Shown here: positions 52,665 through 63,548 of the stretch, in pieces
How positions within the stretch are numbered: the stretch's first letter is position 1
Layout of the letters: each line of letters starts with the position of its first letter
NCBI RefSeq assembly: GCF_963666545.1
Contig: NZ_OY762899.1
Location: 1,736,001 to 1,800,000, forward strand
Direction of reading: 5' to 3'
Length of the DNA stretch: 64,000 bases
DNA from: an uncultured Bacteroides sp.
Lineage (GTDB): Bacteria; Bacteroidota; Bacteroidia; Bacteroidales; Bacteroidaceae
The notes under the pieces: model-generated
What the model was told of the DNA's origin: nothing
Database searches by the model: none
The model's input: the letters and a program-made list of their open reading frames with translations, nothing else
Translations under genes and position numbers: made by a program

Positions 52665-55091
52665 ATGAAAACAGACGAAATATCTGAAAAAGATATCACC
52701 ACCGAAACAGGAATGATGGATGAAAAAAGTAATCCATTATCAAAGGAACTTTTACAGAAGATAAATGCCTATTGGCGAGCTGCCAATTATCTTTCAGTCG
52801 GTCAGCTTTATCTGCGCGACAATCCATTATTGCGCGAACCTCTGAAATTATCGCATGTAAAGTCGATGTTACTTGGCCATTGGGGTACCACGCCCGGGCA
52901 GAATTTCATCTATACGCACTTAAACAGAGTCATCAAGAAGTATGACTTGGATATGATTTATATTTCCGGTCCCGGACATGGTGGTCCGGCAGTAGTGGGC
53001 AATACTTATCTCGAAGGAACTTATAGCGAAATATACCCAAACATCACACAGGATGAAGCCGGACTGAAAAAATTATTCACTCAGTTCTCTTTTCCCGGAG
53101 GCATACCTAGTCATGCTTCGCCAGAGTGTCCGGGTTCGATCCACGAAGGCGGAGAGTTGGGCTATTCACTCAGTCATGCTTTTGGAGCTGTGCTCGATAA
53201 TCCCAAATTGATTGTCGCCTGCGTCGTCGGTGATGGGGAAGCAGAAACCGGTCCGCTGGCTACATCATGGCATTCCAACAAATTTCTGGATCCGATTAAT
53301 GATGGTGCTGTATTACCCATCCTGCATCTTAACGGTTATAAAATAGCCAACCCAACCATACTGGCACGCATCGAGCCGGAAGAGTTAGATCAATTTCTGC
53401 GCGGATGTGGTTGGATACCTTACTATGTGGAAGGTGATGATCCCGAGACAATGCATCAATTGATGGCTTCTGTGATGGAAAAGACCATCGAAAATATCAG
53501 AAGTATACAAAACAATGCAAGAACCAATAATGATACCACCCGACCACGTTGGCCAATGATTGTGTTGCGATCACCTAAAGGATGGACAGGTCCCAAAGAA
53601 GTGGATGGGTTACAAATTGAGGGTACTTTCCGGGCTCATCAAATTCCATTATTAGCAGATGCCCAGCATCCTACCCATCTAAAGTTACTTGAAGAGTGGA
53701 TGAAAAGTTATAAACCCGAAGAGCTCTTCGACAAAAACGGATGTCTTCTACCTGAATTGGCCGAATTGGCTCCTAAAGGAGAGCGAAGAATGGGTGCTAA
53801 TCCGCATGCAAATGGCGGATTGTTACTGCACGACCTCCTGATGCCTGACTTTCGGAAGTTTGCCGTTACTGTGCCTTCACCGGGATCGGTCGAAGCTGCC
53901 GACACACACGAACTTGGAGTATTCCTGCGCGAAGTGATCAATCTTAATAAGGAGCAACGAAATTTCCGAATATTCGGTCCTGATGAAACACTATCAAACC
54001 GTTTGAATGCTGTTTTTGAAACCACCAACAGGCAATGGGACGCTCGTACCAAAGAGAACGATGAGTTTCTCGCCACTGATGGTCGTGTCATGGAAATGTT
54101 GAGCGAACATCAATGTGAAGGCTGGCTCGAAGGGTATCTGCTCACCGGAAGGCACGGACTATTCAACTGTTACGAAGCCTTTATCCATATTGTGGATTCA
54201 ATGTTTAACCAACATGCCAAATGGTTGAAAGTAACTGCCGGATTGCCCTGGCGACGGAAAATCGCATCGCTCAACTACCTGCTCGCTTCTCACGTATGGC
54301 AGCAAGCCCATAACGGTTTTACCCACCAGGATCCCGGTTTTATTGATCATGTAGTCAACAAGAAAGCTTCGATTGTACGCGTGTATCTTCCACCCGATGC
54401 CAATTGCTTATTGTCCGTATGGGATCATTGCCTGAGGAGCAGACATTATGTCAACGTAGTGATTGCAGGTAAATATAAGGCACCTCAGTGGTTAACCATG
54501 GATGAAGCGATTGAGCATTGCACCAAAGGAATCGGTGTGTGGCAATGGGCCAGCAGTGATAAAGGTGAAGAACCCGATGTGGTGATGGCTTGTTGCGGTG
54601 ATGTGCCTACCCTCGAAACACTTGCTGCCGTTTCTATTCTTCGTGAACATCTGCCCGATCTGAAAATCAGGGTGATTAATGTAGTCGATTTAATGAAGTT
54701 ACAACCTGCAACCGAACATCCTCATGGATTGAGCGAGCAAGATTTTGATGCTTTGTTCACTAAAGATAAACCTATCGTCTTTGCTTTCCACGGCTACCCA
54801 TGGTTGATTCATCGGTTGACTTACCGCCGCAACAACCACGACAACTTGCATGTAAGAGGATATAAGGAAGAAGGTACCATTACAACTTACTTCGACATGA
54901 CCGTTTTGAATGATCTGGACAGGTTCCACCTGGTACAGGATGTGATTGATCGCCTTCCACAGTTGGGTACAGAAGGAGCCAAACTGAAAACGTTGGTACA
55001 GGACAAACTCATTGAGCACAAAAAATACATTGATAAATACGGTTTAGATATGCCCGAAATCCTTAATTGGAAATGGAGCAATCCAAAATAA
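52665..55091 (+). CDS. xfp: Xylulose-5-phosphate/fructose-6-phosphate phosphoketolase
   Basis: An 808-residue thiamine-diphosphate enzyme of full length. Signatures: [30 protein letters not shown], the TPP-binding [19 protein letters not shown] from residue 189, [26 protein letters not shown], and a C-terminal transketolase part ending in [29 protein letters not shown]. It splits xylulose-5-P (and often fructose-6-P) with phosphate into acetyl-phosphate and a shorter sugar phosphate. It is monocistronic. A fructan locus with a fructokinase lies 1.5 kb away, so fructose-6-P could feed it, but no shared regulation is visible. Confidence 0.96.
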   Translation: MKTDEISEKDITTETGMMDEKSNPLSKELLQKINAYWRAANYLSVGQLYLRDNPLLREPLKLSHVKSMLLGHWGTTPGQNFIYTHLNRVIKKYDLDMIYISGPGHGGPAVVGNTYLEGTYSEIYPNITQDEAGLKKLFTQFSFPGGIPSHASPECPGSIHEGGELGYSLSHAFGAVLDNPKLIVACVVGDGEAETGPLATSWHSNKFLDPINDGAVLPILHLNGYKIANPTILARIEPEELDQFLRGCGWIPYYVEGDDPETMHQLMASVMEKTIENIRSIQNNARTNNDTTRPRWPMIVLRSPKGWTGPKEVDGLQIEGTFRAHQIPLLADAQHPTHLKLLEEWMKSYKPEELFDKNGCLLPELAELAPKGERRMGANPHANGGLLLHDLLMPDFRKFAVTVPSPGSVEAADTHELGVFLREVINLNKEQRNFRIFGPDETLSNRLNAVFETTNRQWDARTKENDEFLATDGRVMEMLSEHQCEGWLEGYLLTGRHGLFNCYEAFIHIVDSMFNQHAKWLKVTAGLPWRRKIASLNYLLASHVWQQAHNGFTHQDPGFIDHVVNKKASIVRVYLPPDANCLLSVWDHCLRSRHYVNVVIAGKYKAPQWLTMDEAIEHCTKGIGVWQWASSDKGEEPDVVMACCGDVPTLETLAAVSILREHLPDLKIRVINVVDLMKLQPATEHPHGLSEQDFDALFTKDKPIVFAFHGYPWLIHRLTYRRNNHDNLHVRGYKEEGTITTYFDMTVLNDLDRFHLVQDVIDRLPQLGTEGAKLKTLVQDKLIEHKKYIDKYGLDMPEILNWKWSNPK

Positions 55092-55154
55092 AAAGACTAA
55101 GATTTATAAATGTAACATGAGCTTTGGGCTCCAATGCCCACGATGAATGAAAGT

Positions 55155-55190
55155 AATCCAACCTGTAACAAAAGGTTTTCAGGTTGGATT
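55155..55190 (+). terminator. Intrinsic terminator after the phosphoketolase gene
   Basis: Perfect 11-bp arms (AATCCAACCTG / CAGGTTGGATT) with a 14-nt loop, followed by TTCTG. The T-tail is short. The remaining bases up to 55343 show nothing else. Confidence 0.75.
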
Positions 55191-55343
55191 TTCTGTGAGA
55201 TCAGTTATCTTGTAGAGATAATCCCTGCTACCATAGAGAGCACAATAAAGGAAAAATCGCGTAAGAACTTTTAGACCCAAAAGGATGTTTAATAAACAAT
55301 GTCTCTGATATAGTGGCTATTGTTTAACTAAATAATTAAAGAA

Positions 55344-56636
55344 ATGAGTTTTCAGCCCACCCCTTTAAAATATAAAAATGACGATAAACCCGGCGCATGG
55401 CCTATGCTGATGTATGGAATGCAATGGTTTCTGATAACGATCCCCATTGTATTGATACTTAGTGCAGTCGTAGGAAACTTTCAACTGGATACTATCGCCG
55501 AACGCACATTTTACACTCAAAAGCTTTTTGCTCTGACCGGCGTAGGCCTTATCTTGCAAGTACTCTTTGGACATAGAATGCCTGTGGTCATTGGTCCGGC
55601 TGCCGTCTTATTGATTGGCGTTATCTCCACTCAGGCCTCTCAGGCAACCGAAGTATACACGGCTATTATCTGTGGAGGAGCTTTCATGTGGCTCATCTCT
55701 TTCAGTGGATGGATGAAGTATCTTCAGAAAGTATTTACGGTCAGAATCATTATTGTGATTCTTGCTCTGATATCCTTTACACTTACTCCTACCATTCTGA
55801 ATCTTTTGTTTGCAGATAAGGCGCATCCATTCTTCTCTTTCTCCTTCGCCTTGTGCATGACTTTACTTATGCTACTCGGAAATAAATTGTTGCGAGGTAT
55901 TTGGAAGTCGAGTATTGTGTTGTGGGGATTGCTTATTGGCTCTCTTCTCTACATGCTCCTGATAGGAGATAGCTCTTCAACGCAGGTTGGAGACAGTACC
56001 ACAAACATTGCAACAGGTTCTTTTCTGATACCTGATCTGATTTTCGATCCGGGCATAATGCTTTCGTTCTTGTTCTGCTACATTGCTCTTTTTATTAATG
56101 AGCTGGGCTCCGTACAGTCAGTTGGCACCGCTATCGGTGTAAGTGGTATGGAGAAAAGAACACGACTCGGCCTCCGCTTCACGGGTTTTATGAATATGCT
56201 TTCGGGGGCAACAGGAGTGATCGGTCCTGTTGACTTTTCACTTAGCCCGGGAGTGATCATGACCACCGGCTGCGCATCTCGCTACACGCTCATTCCGGCA
56301 GCAGCGGGACTCATTCTGTGTGCGTTCTTTCCGAGCGTGATCACTTTTTTGTCGGCTATACCCAAACCTGTAATGGGGGTGATTCTGCTATACCTCATGA
56401 CCACACAGCTTTCATCCGCTTTTCAGTTGGTGGCACAAGACCAGGCATTACCGGATTTCAATAGCTGTATGATTGTTGCTTTCCCTATCATGATTGCATT
56501 GGTAGTGGCCTTTATGCCTTCGGAGGTAACAGCTTCCATCCCACACATTCTCCGCCCGCTCTTGGCAAACGGATTTGTGATGGGCGTTATAACTGTATTA
56601 TTAATGGAGCATCTGATATTTAAGAAGAAAGAATAA
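55344..56636 (+). CDS. NCS2-family nucleobase permease (uracil/xanthine-type)
   Basis: A 430-residue integral membrane protein with about 12-14 hydrophobic segments. The NCS2 pattern is recognisable: a Met-Tyr-rich first helix, FGHRMPVVIGPAAVLLIGVIS in the TM3 region, ELGSVQSVGTAIGVSGMEKRTRLGLRFTGFMNMLSGATG in the substrate-site helices and PVMGVILLYLMTTQLSSAFQ late. It should import a purine or pyrimidine base with protons. Which base cannot be told. Its stop is 1 bp from the stop of the convergent fructokinase gene. Confidence 0.82.
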   Translation: MSFQPTPLKYKNDDKPGAWPMLMYGMQWFLITIPIVLILSAVVGNFQLDTIAERTFYTQKLFALTGVGLILQVLFGHRMPVVIGPAAVLLIGVISTQASQATEVYTAIICGGAFMWLISFSGWMKYLQKVFTVRIIIVILALISFTLTPTILNLLFADKAHPFFSFSFALCMTLLMLLGNKLLRGIWKSSIVLWGLLIGSLLYMLLIGDSSSTQVGDSTTNIATGSFLIPDLIFDPGIMLSFLFCYIALFINELGSVQSVGTAIGVSGMEKRTRLGLRFTGFMNMLSGATGVIGPVDFSLSPGVIMTTGCASRYTLIPAAAGLILCAFFPSVITFLSAIPKPVMGVILLYLMTTQLSSAFQLVAQDQALPDFNSCMIVAFPIMIALVVAFMPSEVTASIPHILRPLLANGFVMGVITVLLMEHLIFKKKE

Positions 56637-56637
56637 T

Positions 56638-57525
56638 CTATCTCAACCTATTCTTGTATTCCTCCGGTATTTCCGGCATTGCTCCTTTTTGCGTGCATAC
56701 ATAAGCTGAAACTTCAACGGCTAGTTTGTGTGCTTCGGCTACATTGACTCCTTTGAGCAATGCAGCGCAAAAAGCAGCCGAGAAAGAATCTCCTGCTCCA
56801 ACGGTATCGGCGACTTTTACTTTTGGCGTTTCCTGAAAAGAGACCAAACCCGGAGTGAAGACATAGCTTCCGTTTGTTCCGCAAGTCAAAATCAACATCT
56901 TAAGATTATATTTCGCTATCAGAATCCAGCACTTGTCTTCCAAGTCCACACCAGGATATCCAAACAGACGACTGATAGCGACTAATTCTTCATCATTAAT
57001 CTTTAGTACATTGCATTTCTTAAACGAGCTTTCCAATACTTGCTTCGTATAAAAATTCTGTCGCAAGTTGATATCGAAAATCTTAAGAGTATCCTTTTCG
57101 GTAGACATTGCATCCAAAAAGCGGTTAATCGTTTCGCGACTGACCTTACTACGTTGGGCTAATGAGCCAAAAGAAACCGCAAGCGTATTCTCGGCTAGTT
57201 TCTCCAACTCAGCAGAAAAAGGTATGTTATCCCAAGCTACATTCTCCTTTATTTCATAGCAAGGAACACCTGCTTTATCAAGTTGCACCTGTACCGTACC
57301 CGTTGGCTGATCAACCAAAGGAAGTAGACAATTTAGCTTTTTCTTAGAAAAAACATCCAGTATTTCGGCACCAAGCTCATCATCTCCTACGGCACTCACG
57401 GTGCATGTGTCAAAGCCGAACTGTGATACATGATAGGCAAAATTGGCTGGTGCCCCACCTAGTTTCTTACCTTCAGGAAGTACATCCCAAAGAACTTCTC
57501 CTAAACCTACAATCATATTATTCAT
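56638..57525 (-). CDS. PfkB-family fructokinase of the fructan locus
   Basis: A 295-residue ribokinase-family sugar kinase. MNNMIVGLGEVLWDVLPEGKKLGGAPANFAYHVSQFG is the sugar-binding start, and ADTVGAGDSFSAAFCAALL carries the catalytic Asp. It phosphorylates fructose to fructose-6-phosphate in the cytoplasm. It lies 2 bp after the transporter gene and matches the place of the fructokinase (BT1757) in the B. thetaiotaomicron levan locus. Confidence 0.93.
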   Translation of the reverse strand: MNNMIVGLGEVLWDVLPEGKKLGGAPANFAYHVSQFGFDTCTVSAVGDDELGAEILDVFSKKKLNCLLPLVDQPTGTVQVQLDKAGVPCYEIKENVAWDNIPFSAELEKLAENTLAVSFGSLAQRSKVSRETINRFLDAMSTEKDTLKIFDINLRQNFYTKQVLESSFKKCNVLKINDEELVAISRLFGYPGVDLEDKCWILIAKYNLKMLILTCGTNGSYVFTPGLVSFQETPKVKVADTVGAGDSFSAAFCAALLKGVNVAEAHKLAVEVSAYVCTQKGAMPEIPEEYKNRLR

Positions 57526-57527
57526 TC

Positions 57528-58691
57528 CTATTTAATTAATTGTTTTTTTATTCTTGTTGTAAATGTAATGAGGTAAATAATACCCATTAACATGACAGCG
57601 ACGGCACCTGCCTGAGATTTCATTGTATCAGAGGCAACTCCCATAACAAGAGGAAAGATTGTGCCGCCAAATAATCCCATAATCATCAGCCCGGACACTT
57701 CGTTTTTCTTTTGCGGCAGATGAAGCAGAGCCTGTGAAAAGATGATTGGAAAGATATTAGAATTACCAAATCCCATTAATGCTACACAGACATAAATCGC
57801 GGTTTTACTCTCTACGAAAAAAAGTCCACCCATAGCAACAAACATGATCAATGTACTCACACCGAAAAAAATCCGGGAAGACAGTTTTGCTAATATAAAA
57901 GTACCCGAGAAACAACCAATAGTACGAAACAGAAAATAGATACTGGTTGCATATCCGGCGTCAGCCAGCGTCATTCCTAAACGCTCGATCAATATTTTAG
58001 GAGCGGTTACATTGATACCCACGTCAATCCCAACATGACACATGATGCCAACAAAAGAGAAAAAAATCAGCTTATCGCCTAACAAAGCAAAACATTGTGC
58101 GAAAGTAGAAGTTTCTCCTCTCTCATCATCTTCTTTAATCTTAGTGATACCTAAAGCCACAACCGCCACTACAGCCACAACCATAAAGATGGGAAATAAT
58201 ATTTTCCAATCATTAAATTGCATAGCAGCCCAAGCGGCAATGATGGGAGCGGAAAAAGAAGCTATCGCTTTGACGAACTGGCCGAAAGTTAGCGAACTGG
58301 CCAATTTATCACCACTTACAATATTCGAAAGCAAGGGATTCAGCGAGACTTGCATCAGTGCATTGCCTATTCCTAAAAGAGAAAAAGAAAGAAGCATAAT
58401 GTAAAAATTATAATCCAGCACAGGGAGTAGTAGCGCAATCACTGTTACCACTAAACTTAATAGCACCGTCTTTCTTCTACCGATTTTATTCATCAACATG
58501 CCCGTTGGCACCGAGCAGATGAGGAACCAGAAGAAAACCATAGAAGGAAACAAGTTGGCCGTAGTATCATCCAGTGCAAAATCGGCTTTCACATAGTTCG
58601 TTGCAATGCCAACGAGATCTACAAATCCCATGGCAAAGAAAGCCAGCATTACAGGAATTAATTTGATGTAAGAGTTTCTAACATTATTCAT
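57528..58691 (-). CDS. MFS monosaccharide (fructose) importer of the fructan locus, FucP/GluP-like
   Basis: A 387-residue transporter with about 12 transmembrane helices. The MFS loop motif MNKIGRRKTVLLSL is between helices 2 and 3. The family is that of L-fucose and glucose/galactose proton symporters. It sits between fructokinase and the exo-GH32 genes, as BT1758 does, so fructose released in the periplasm is its likely substrate. Confidence 0.9.
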   Translation of the reverse strand: MNNVRNSYIKLIPVMLAFFAMGFVDLVGIATNYVKADFALDDTTANLFPSMVFFWFLICSVPTGMLMNKIGRRKTVLLSLVVTVIALLLPVLDYNFYIMLLSFSLLGIGNALMQVSLNPLLSNIVSGDKLASSLTFGQFVKAIASFSAPIIAAWAAMQFNDWKILFPIFMVVAVVAVVALGITKIKEDDERGETSTFAQCFALLGDKLIFFSFVGIMCHVGIDVGINVTAPKILIERLGMTLADAGYATSIYFLFRTIGCFSGTFILAKLSSRIFFGVSTLIMFVAMGGLFFVESKTAIYVCVALMGFGNSNIFPIIFSQALLHLPQKKNEVSGLMIMGLFGGTIFPLVMGVASDTMKSQAGAVAVMLMGIIYLITFTTRIKKQLIK

Positions 58692-58712
58692 ACTTATACC
58701 TATTGTTGTGAA

Positions 58713-60521
58713 TTAATTTTTCAGTTCTAATTTATAAATCGTAAAAGAGGTGACGCTATATGAACCGCCCTTAGCATAAAAGTTGATGCTATTGTAAGGC
58801 TCCGACGGGAAAACCAGATTAGTCATCACAAATTCTCCATTGCCATCGAATATTTCTATACTACTTTTGTCTACAAAGATTCGCAATGAGTATTCTTTTC
58901 CTTTATTATGTATCGGCGCCCAAGTTGAAGTAGCAAAAGTTTTATGAAAGTCAGTCTTGCCACTATTTCGTCTATCCATCACGAATCGGTTATCATATAT
59001 ATTGAAACTCATGGTAACCTCTTCTCCTTTTGAGTTTTGAAGACTAAAACCCATCATATCTGAATCGACGTTCTTGAAGTTTAGCTCCAGCTCATAAGCT
59101 CCCCAATTATTTAAGTGTAATTGTTGCTTTACCTGTTGTGAAGCATTCACTTTAAACCCTTTTTTCTTGCTGGAGCTTTCCCTCAATTGGAGCATTTCTT
59201 CTACAGGTACGCTACATAAATAAGTCTCACCTTCATAAGTGTAAAGGGATAGTTCTCTAGGAATAGAGACAGCTCCTCGATACTGGCTTGTTGGCAGATT
59301 GTTCGCATAATCCCAGTTGTTCATCCACGCTAATGCTATGTTCCGCCCTTGTGGAGCATTACTCCAAGTCACGGTTGCATAATGATCTTTGCCCCAATCC
59401 ATCCATTTTATTTTGCTTGGCGATTCATTGATAAACTTTTTGCCATCAAAAGAGCCTACAAAATACTGAGTGGCTGATCCGCCAAATATTCCTCCCGGAT
59501 TCAAATTACAAATCAGTAGCCATTTAGTTATTTTCGTTCCCTTAACGGGTACTTCAACTAAATCAGGGCATTCCCACACTCCGGTATGAGCTCCTTGACC
59601 TTCTCCAAAATTACTTTCGTACGTCCAGTCTTTCAGATTAGTGGATGAATAAAATTGTATTTCTTGCCCAGCGGCCAACACCATAATCCATTTATTGGAT
59701 GCTTGATGCCAGATTACCTTCGGATCACGAAAGTCTCTGATCGTAGAGGTTAATATTGGATTCCGGTCGTATTTTTTAAAAGTAAGTCCATCATCCAAAC
59801 TATAAGCCATGCTCTGAGTTTGTCGCTCTCCCGCAGATGTATAAAAAGCGACGATAGCTCCTGCGCCAAAACCTGCAGTGTTATCCTTATCAACAACGCA
59901 GCTACCACTGAAGATAGCCCCAAGAGCATCTGGTGCAAGAGCTACAGGGAGGTTTTCCCAACTCACTAGATCTTTACTAACAGCATGTCCCCAATGCATA
60001 TTCCCCCACATTGAACCATAAGGATTATATTGATAGAACAAGTGATATGTTCCATCTTTATAAACCATACCGTTTGGATCGTTCATCCACCCATACAATG
60101 GGCTGAAATGATAGAGCGGCCTGTATTGCTCACTATTTGAGGTATCGAATGTGTTGGATAATTGAAGCGTTTCCCAACAAATGGCAGAATCAGGTACCTG
60201 CTGAACATTAAACAATAAGCTCTTTGAGTCATAAAGAGACAGATCAAGCGGCATATAATAGTCCACCTTATCGGTTGCCAGATGAATATTGATTGTTTTA
60301 ACAACATCATTATTCGATATTACATAGAATTTGGCCTCTCCCGATTTTTCCTCAATCGGTAACAGTAGATAGTGTCCGGACGCATTAAGATGTATGATGC
60401 TTTGTTTATCACCCAAATGCTTAATAACCAGTTTGCCATCATCAGCATATGCTCGTAGCACAGCAGAAGTAGCGATGAGAGTTAGCATAAGAAGTTTTAG
60501 ATAAAGTTGTTTCATGTGCAT
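58713..60521 (-). CDS. GH32 exo-fructosidase with N-terminal DUF4980 domain
   Basis: A 602-residue exported GH32 enzyme; the signal peptide ends near LRAYAD and has no lipobox Cys, so it is probably periplasmic. A 100-residue N-terminal domain of DUF4980 type comes first. The five-blade propeller follows with WMNDPNG (nucleophile Asp148), FRDP (Asp266 as transition-state stabiliser) and WECPD (acid/base Glu317). The C-terminal beta-sandwich is present. It releases fructose from fructo-oligosaccharides. Position equals BT1759 of the levan locus. Confidence 0.94.
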   Translation of the reverse strand: MHMKQLYLKLLMLTLIATSAVLRAYADDGKLVIKHLGDKQSIIHLNASGHYLLLPIEEKSGEAKFYVISNNDVVKTINIHLATDKVDYYMPLDLSLYDSKSLLFNVQQVPDSAICWETLQLSNTFDTSNSEQYRPLYHFSPLYGWMNDPNGMVYKDGTYHLFYQYNPYGSMWGNMHWGHAVSKDLVSWENLPVALAPDALGAIFSGSCVVDKDNTAGFGAGAIVAFYTSAGERQTQSMAYSLDDGLTFKKYDRNPILTSTIRDFRDPKVIWHQASNKWIMVLAAGQEIQFYSSTNLKDWTYESNFGEGQGAHTGVWECPDLVEVPVKGTKITKWLLICNLNPGGIFGGSATQYFVGSFDGKKFINESPSKIKWMDWGKDHYATVTWSNAPQGRNIALAWMNNWDYANNLPTSQYRGAVSIPRELSLYTYEGETYLCSVPVEEMLQLRESSSKKKGFKVNASQQVKQQLHLNNWGAYELELNFKNVDSDMMGFSLQNSKGEEVTMSFNIYDNRFVMDRRNSGKTDFHKTFATSTWAPIHNKGKEYSLRIFVDKSSIEIFDGNGEFVMTNLVFPSEPYNSINFYAKGGSYSVTSFTIYKLELKN

Positions 60522-60536
60522 TAATTAAAAAGTTTT

Positions 60537-62099
60537 TTAATATGAGCTTAATGTTATATCAGTAATACCAACAGAACCATCCGATGAAAAAATACCCCAT
60601 GGATTATATTGCATATTATAGATGCGATTTGTGAACGCATATTGTCCATTAATATAGACAACGCATGCCGACTGTTCATTTACTACTGTAATCGTATAGC
60701 TAGCATCTGATGAAGGGGTAAATCCATTGTTATTAATATTTATCCTTGATTCTTGACCCGTTTCAGAATCAGTAATGACCTTATCAAATTTTAGCATTTT
60801 CCATCGCGCCTCAATATAAATATTATATTTTATATTTTGATCGCTGCAATCAACAAATGAGAGACCAAATACTGCTTCGTTATTATTCGGTGCTTGAACT
60901 TTCATTGTAATCTTATTATTTGCTCCCAACCGCGAAAAACGAACAGAAGATCCTGCACTAAGAGTATATCCATCTAAAATGCTACCGTTTACCTCACCTG
61001 TCTTGCTGCGTTCTGTCAGTGGCTGACTGGTTTTAAATTTCTGCCCTACTGCATCGGGGATGGCAAGTCCAAGAGTACCGTCACTATTTTGAACCAACTT
61101 ATGCGCCACAAGATTACCTGCCCAATTACCTGTTCCCGCATTATCTTCTCCTGATCGTGTGAAACACCATCCATACAGATATCGCTCATTCGCTGTACCC
61201 GCCGTCTTACCCGCATAGAATGCCGTACCCTCCAACTTCCCTTCATTGGGAGGAAAATACGCATCACCCCTCTGTTGTAACTCTGCCAATGTAGGCGCAT
61301 AAAAATATTGTACCTGACGTGTTATATCTTTATCAGAATATATCATGTACCAGTAATTTCCCATCTTAAAAACATCGGGACATTCATAGAACCGCCCCCA
61401 TACATTATGAAAGAAAGGTTCATTTACAGTCCAGTTAGACAAATCAGTTGAGCTAAATTGAGCAATAATAGCTGTTCCACCTTTTTTTGTCGCAATCAAC
61501 ATTTTGTATAATCCAGCCTCATCATCGTAAAAGACCTCAGGATCACGAAAATCGTCGGACGTATATCCACTTGGAGCATCCAAACGAAACGAGCGATCTT
61601 TTTTCCATGTCTTTAGGTCAGTCGATTTTGCCAGTAAGATAGCCTCTTTTGGCTGTGAGCTAGTTGCATTATCCTTATGCCCTGTGTAAAAGGTGTAATA
61701 AGTACCATCTTTGAGAACCGTACTTCCTGTACCAAGAGCAGGATCTTGTTCATCAAGTGTTCCACAAGCGATTGCCTCTCCATAAGAGGTATAAGAAGAA
61801 GCATCGGAGGTACTAACACAGTGAATAGGATGATAAGTGGAAGCCCCATCGCGCCAATCTTGCAAGTATAAAATGTATTGCTTACCGCTCGCTTCATCAT
61901 AGAAAGGCATCGGATCACCCACATATCCCACTGCAGGTTTATAGTATAAGTTGTAGATATTAGGCTCAGAAACACTTTTAAAGGTAGTTGTCTCACTCAG
62001 ATTTTTATTGTCAGCTACTGAAGCATTATCATCATTGCAAGCAATCATTGATAATGACATTCCAAGTATATATGTAATGGAAAGAATCCTGTTTTTCAT
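60537..62099 (-). CDS. GH32 endo-levanase-like surface lipoprotein
   Basis: A 520-residue GH32 lipoprotein (Cys21 in SMIACNDD). The active-site triad differs from exo-enzymes in surroundings but is complete: GYVGDPMP (nucleophile Asp62), FRDPEV (Asp186) and FYECPD (acid/base Glu239). A missing N-terminal WMNDPNG and a C-terminal sandwich with a long exposed surface resemble BT1760, the endo-levanase. It should cut beta-2,6-fructan at the cell surface. Inulinase activity cannot be excluded from the sequence alone. Confidence 0.88.
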   Translation of the reverse strand: MKNRILSITYILGMSLSMIACNDDNASVADNKNLSETTTFKSVSEPNIYNLYYKPAVGYVGDPMPFYDEASGKQYILYLQDWRDGASTYHPIHCVSTSDASSYTSYGEAIACGTLDEQDPALGTGSTVLKDGTYYTFYTGHKDNATSSQPKEAILLAKSTDLKTWKKDRSFRLDAPSGYTSDDFRDPEVFYDDEAGLYKMLIATKKGGTAIIAQFSSTDLSNWTVNEPFFHNVWGRFYECPDVFKMGNYWYMIYSDKDITRQVQYFYAPTLAELQQRGDAYFPPNEGKLEGTAFYAGKTAGTANERYLYGWCFTRSGEDNAGTGNWAGNLVAHKLVQNSDGTLGLAIPDAVGQKFKTSQPLTERSKTGEVNGSILDGYTLSAGSSVRFSRLGANNKITMKVQAPNNNEAVFGLSFVDCSDQNIKYNIYIEARWKMLKFDKVITDSETGQESRININNNGFTPSSDASYTITVVNEQSACVVYINGQYAFTNRIYNMQYNPWGIFSSDGSVGITDITLSSY

Positions 62100-62132
62100 G
62101 ATAATATTTTAAAATATAATTTATACTATTTC

Positions 62133-63530
62133 TTATTCACTAAGATACTCAATGGCGTTTTTAGTCATAGTCGTAAGATTTGATCGGTAGGTGCCTGTAG
62201 TGGTTACTCCGTTGCCATACCAATCGAATGCTCCTGAGCCTACACTAATGACTTTCCCTGAATTTCCTCTTTTGGGAAACTCGGCGATAACTATAGCTCC
62301 ACTTTCATTATCTGCATCACCATCACTTCGCCCCAGAGCAATGCCACCTGTTGCATTTTGCCAGTCTTCTTTAGTTTTATATCCGCCCCAATCGGAACCA
62401 ATATGCCATTGAGCCGTACTGTTAGTAACAGCATATCCTGTATCAAATAAGTATGCAACATAATCCTTGCCCGACGCAGTTTGCAGACCTGCAAACAAAG
62501 GATGGTCCGCATGCCCTTTGAAGGAGATCCCCCAAGGAGATCCTGCTATTTCAGAATTATCTTCACTTCCACCCCAACAATTATTAGGCGATGCTTTGTC
62601 TAGTGTAATCTCTAATGAAGCAAGATATCTTGTTGCATAACGAGTTAACAGCAAATTGCCTCCACTTTGATAATAATCCTTGAATTTTTGTATTGCTTGT
62701 GTAGCTCCACTTGGCACTCCTGTGGCATCAGAATATCCATCTACATGCCAATGCCACCATATCACCGAATATTTGCCTAATTGTGCACTACCGCTATTAA
62801 TGTCGGCAAAGGAAATGTATTCTGCACCAGAGATATTCTGGAGCATCCATACTGCCGCGGCTTTCTCTTCTGGGCTCTCTATTTTATCAATCGATGAAGC
62901 AGTACCAACAAAAGCGGTATACTTTATATCCGTCGGAATAACATAAACGGTATATGTAGAGGTCGCAGTACGATGAGTAATAGTATACGTAACCGGATTA
63001 CTAAAGTCCATTATTGCATCGTTTTCAGGGGTAGCTGCAGCACCATCTGTGATCGTATATGTTGCTGTAAGTTGAGTTACACCTGTACCCTTTGGGACAT
63101 AAACTGTTATTATTTTCGCCTCATCGTCAATCGTTCCTATATATGAATTATTGATCTTGAAACTAAGCATCTTAGCTTTATCTATTTCTACTGTAACGGT
63201 GTATTTCCTATAGATATCTCCATTACTGACAAGCAGAGCTACCGGCAAGGAAAAATTAATAGTACTTTTGTTTGCCAAATCAGCTTCTGCCCCATCTGAT
63301 AAAATATATTCGAGAGTCATGGCAGCAACATCCGTTCCATCAGGAACCTGAACAGTGATTATTCCCTTCGCTTGATCTATGACACCTTCATGCCCGTTAA
63401 GAGTGAAGGAAGTAATATTTGCATCGCAATCTAAATTAAGCTCGGATGTGTTACTGTTATCACAGCTACCCATCAGTACAGCAAATGCAATGATTGAAAA
63501 GAAGTAAATATATTTATAAAATGATCTCAT
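62133..63530 (-). CDS. DUF4960 surface fructan-binding lipoprotein with two Ig-like (DUF5018-type) repeats
   Basis: A 465-residue lipoprotein (Cys23 in LMGSCDN). Two tandem beta-sandwich repeats of about 85 residues (ITSFTLNGHEGVIDQAKGIITVQVPDGTDV and, parallel to it, MLSFKINNSYIGTIDDEAKIITVYVPKGTGV) are followed by a DUF4960-type C-terminal half (GKYSVIWWHWHVDGYSD, GWYGNGVTTTGTYRSN-like end). It matches BT1761, the levan-binding surface protein. It is expected to hold fructan beside the SusD-like protein. Confidence 0.88.
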   Translation of the reverse strand: MRSFYKYIYFFSIIAFAVLMGSCDNSNTSELNLDCDANITSFTLNGHEGVIDQAKGIITVQVPDGTDVAAMTLEYILSDGAEADLANKSTINFSLPVALLVSNGDIYRKYTVTVEIDKAKMLSFKINNSYIGTIDDEAKIITVYVPKGTGVTQLTATYTITDGAAATPENDAIMDFSNPVTYTITHRTATSTYTVYVIPTDIKYTAFVGTASSIDKIESPEEKAAAVWMLQNISGAEYISFADINSGSAQLGKYSVIWWHWHVDGYSDATGVPSGATQAIQKFKDYYQSGGNLLLTRYATRYLASLEITLDKASPNNCWGGSEDNSEIAGSPWGISFKGHADHPLFAGLQTASGKDYVAYLFDTGYAVTNSTAQWHIGSDWGGYKTKEDWQNATGGIALGRSDGDADNESGAIVIAEFPKRGNSGKVISVGSGAFDWYGNGVTTTGTYRSNLTTMTKNAIEYLSE

Positions 63531-63548
63531 AGCTCTTAAATATTAAAA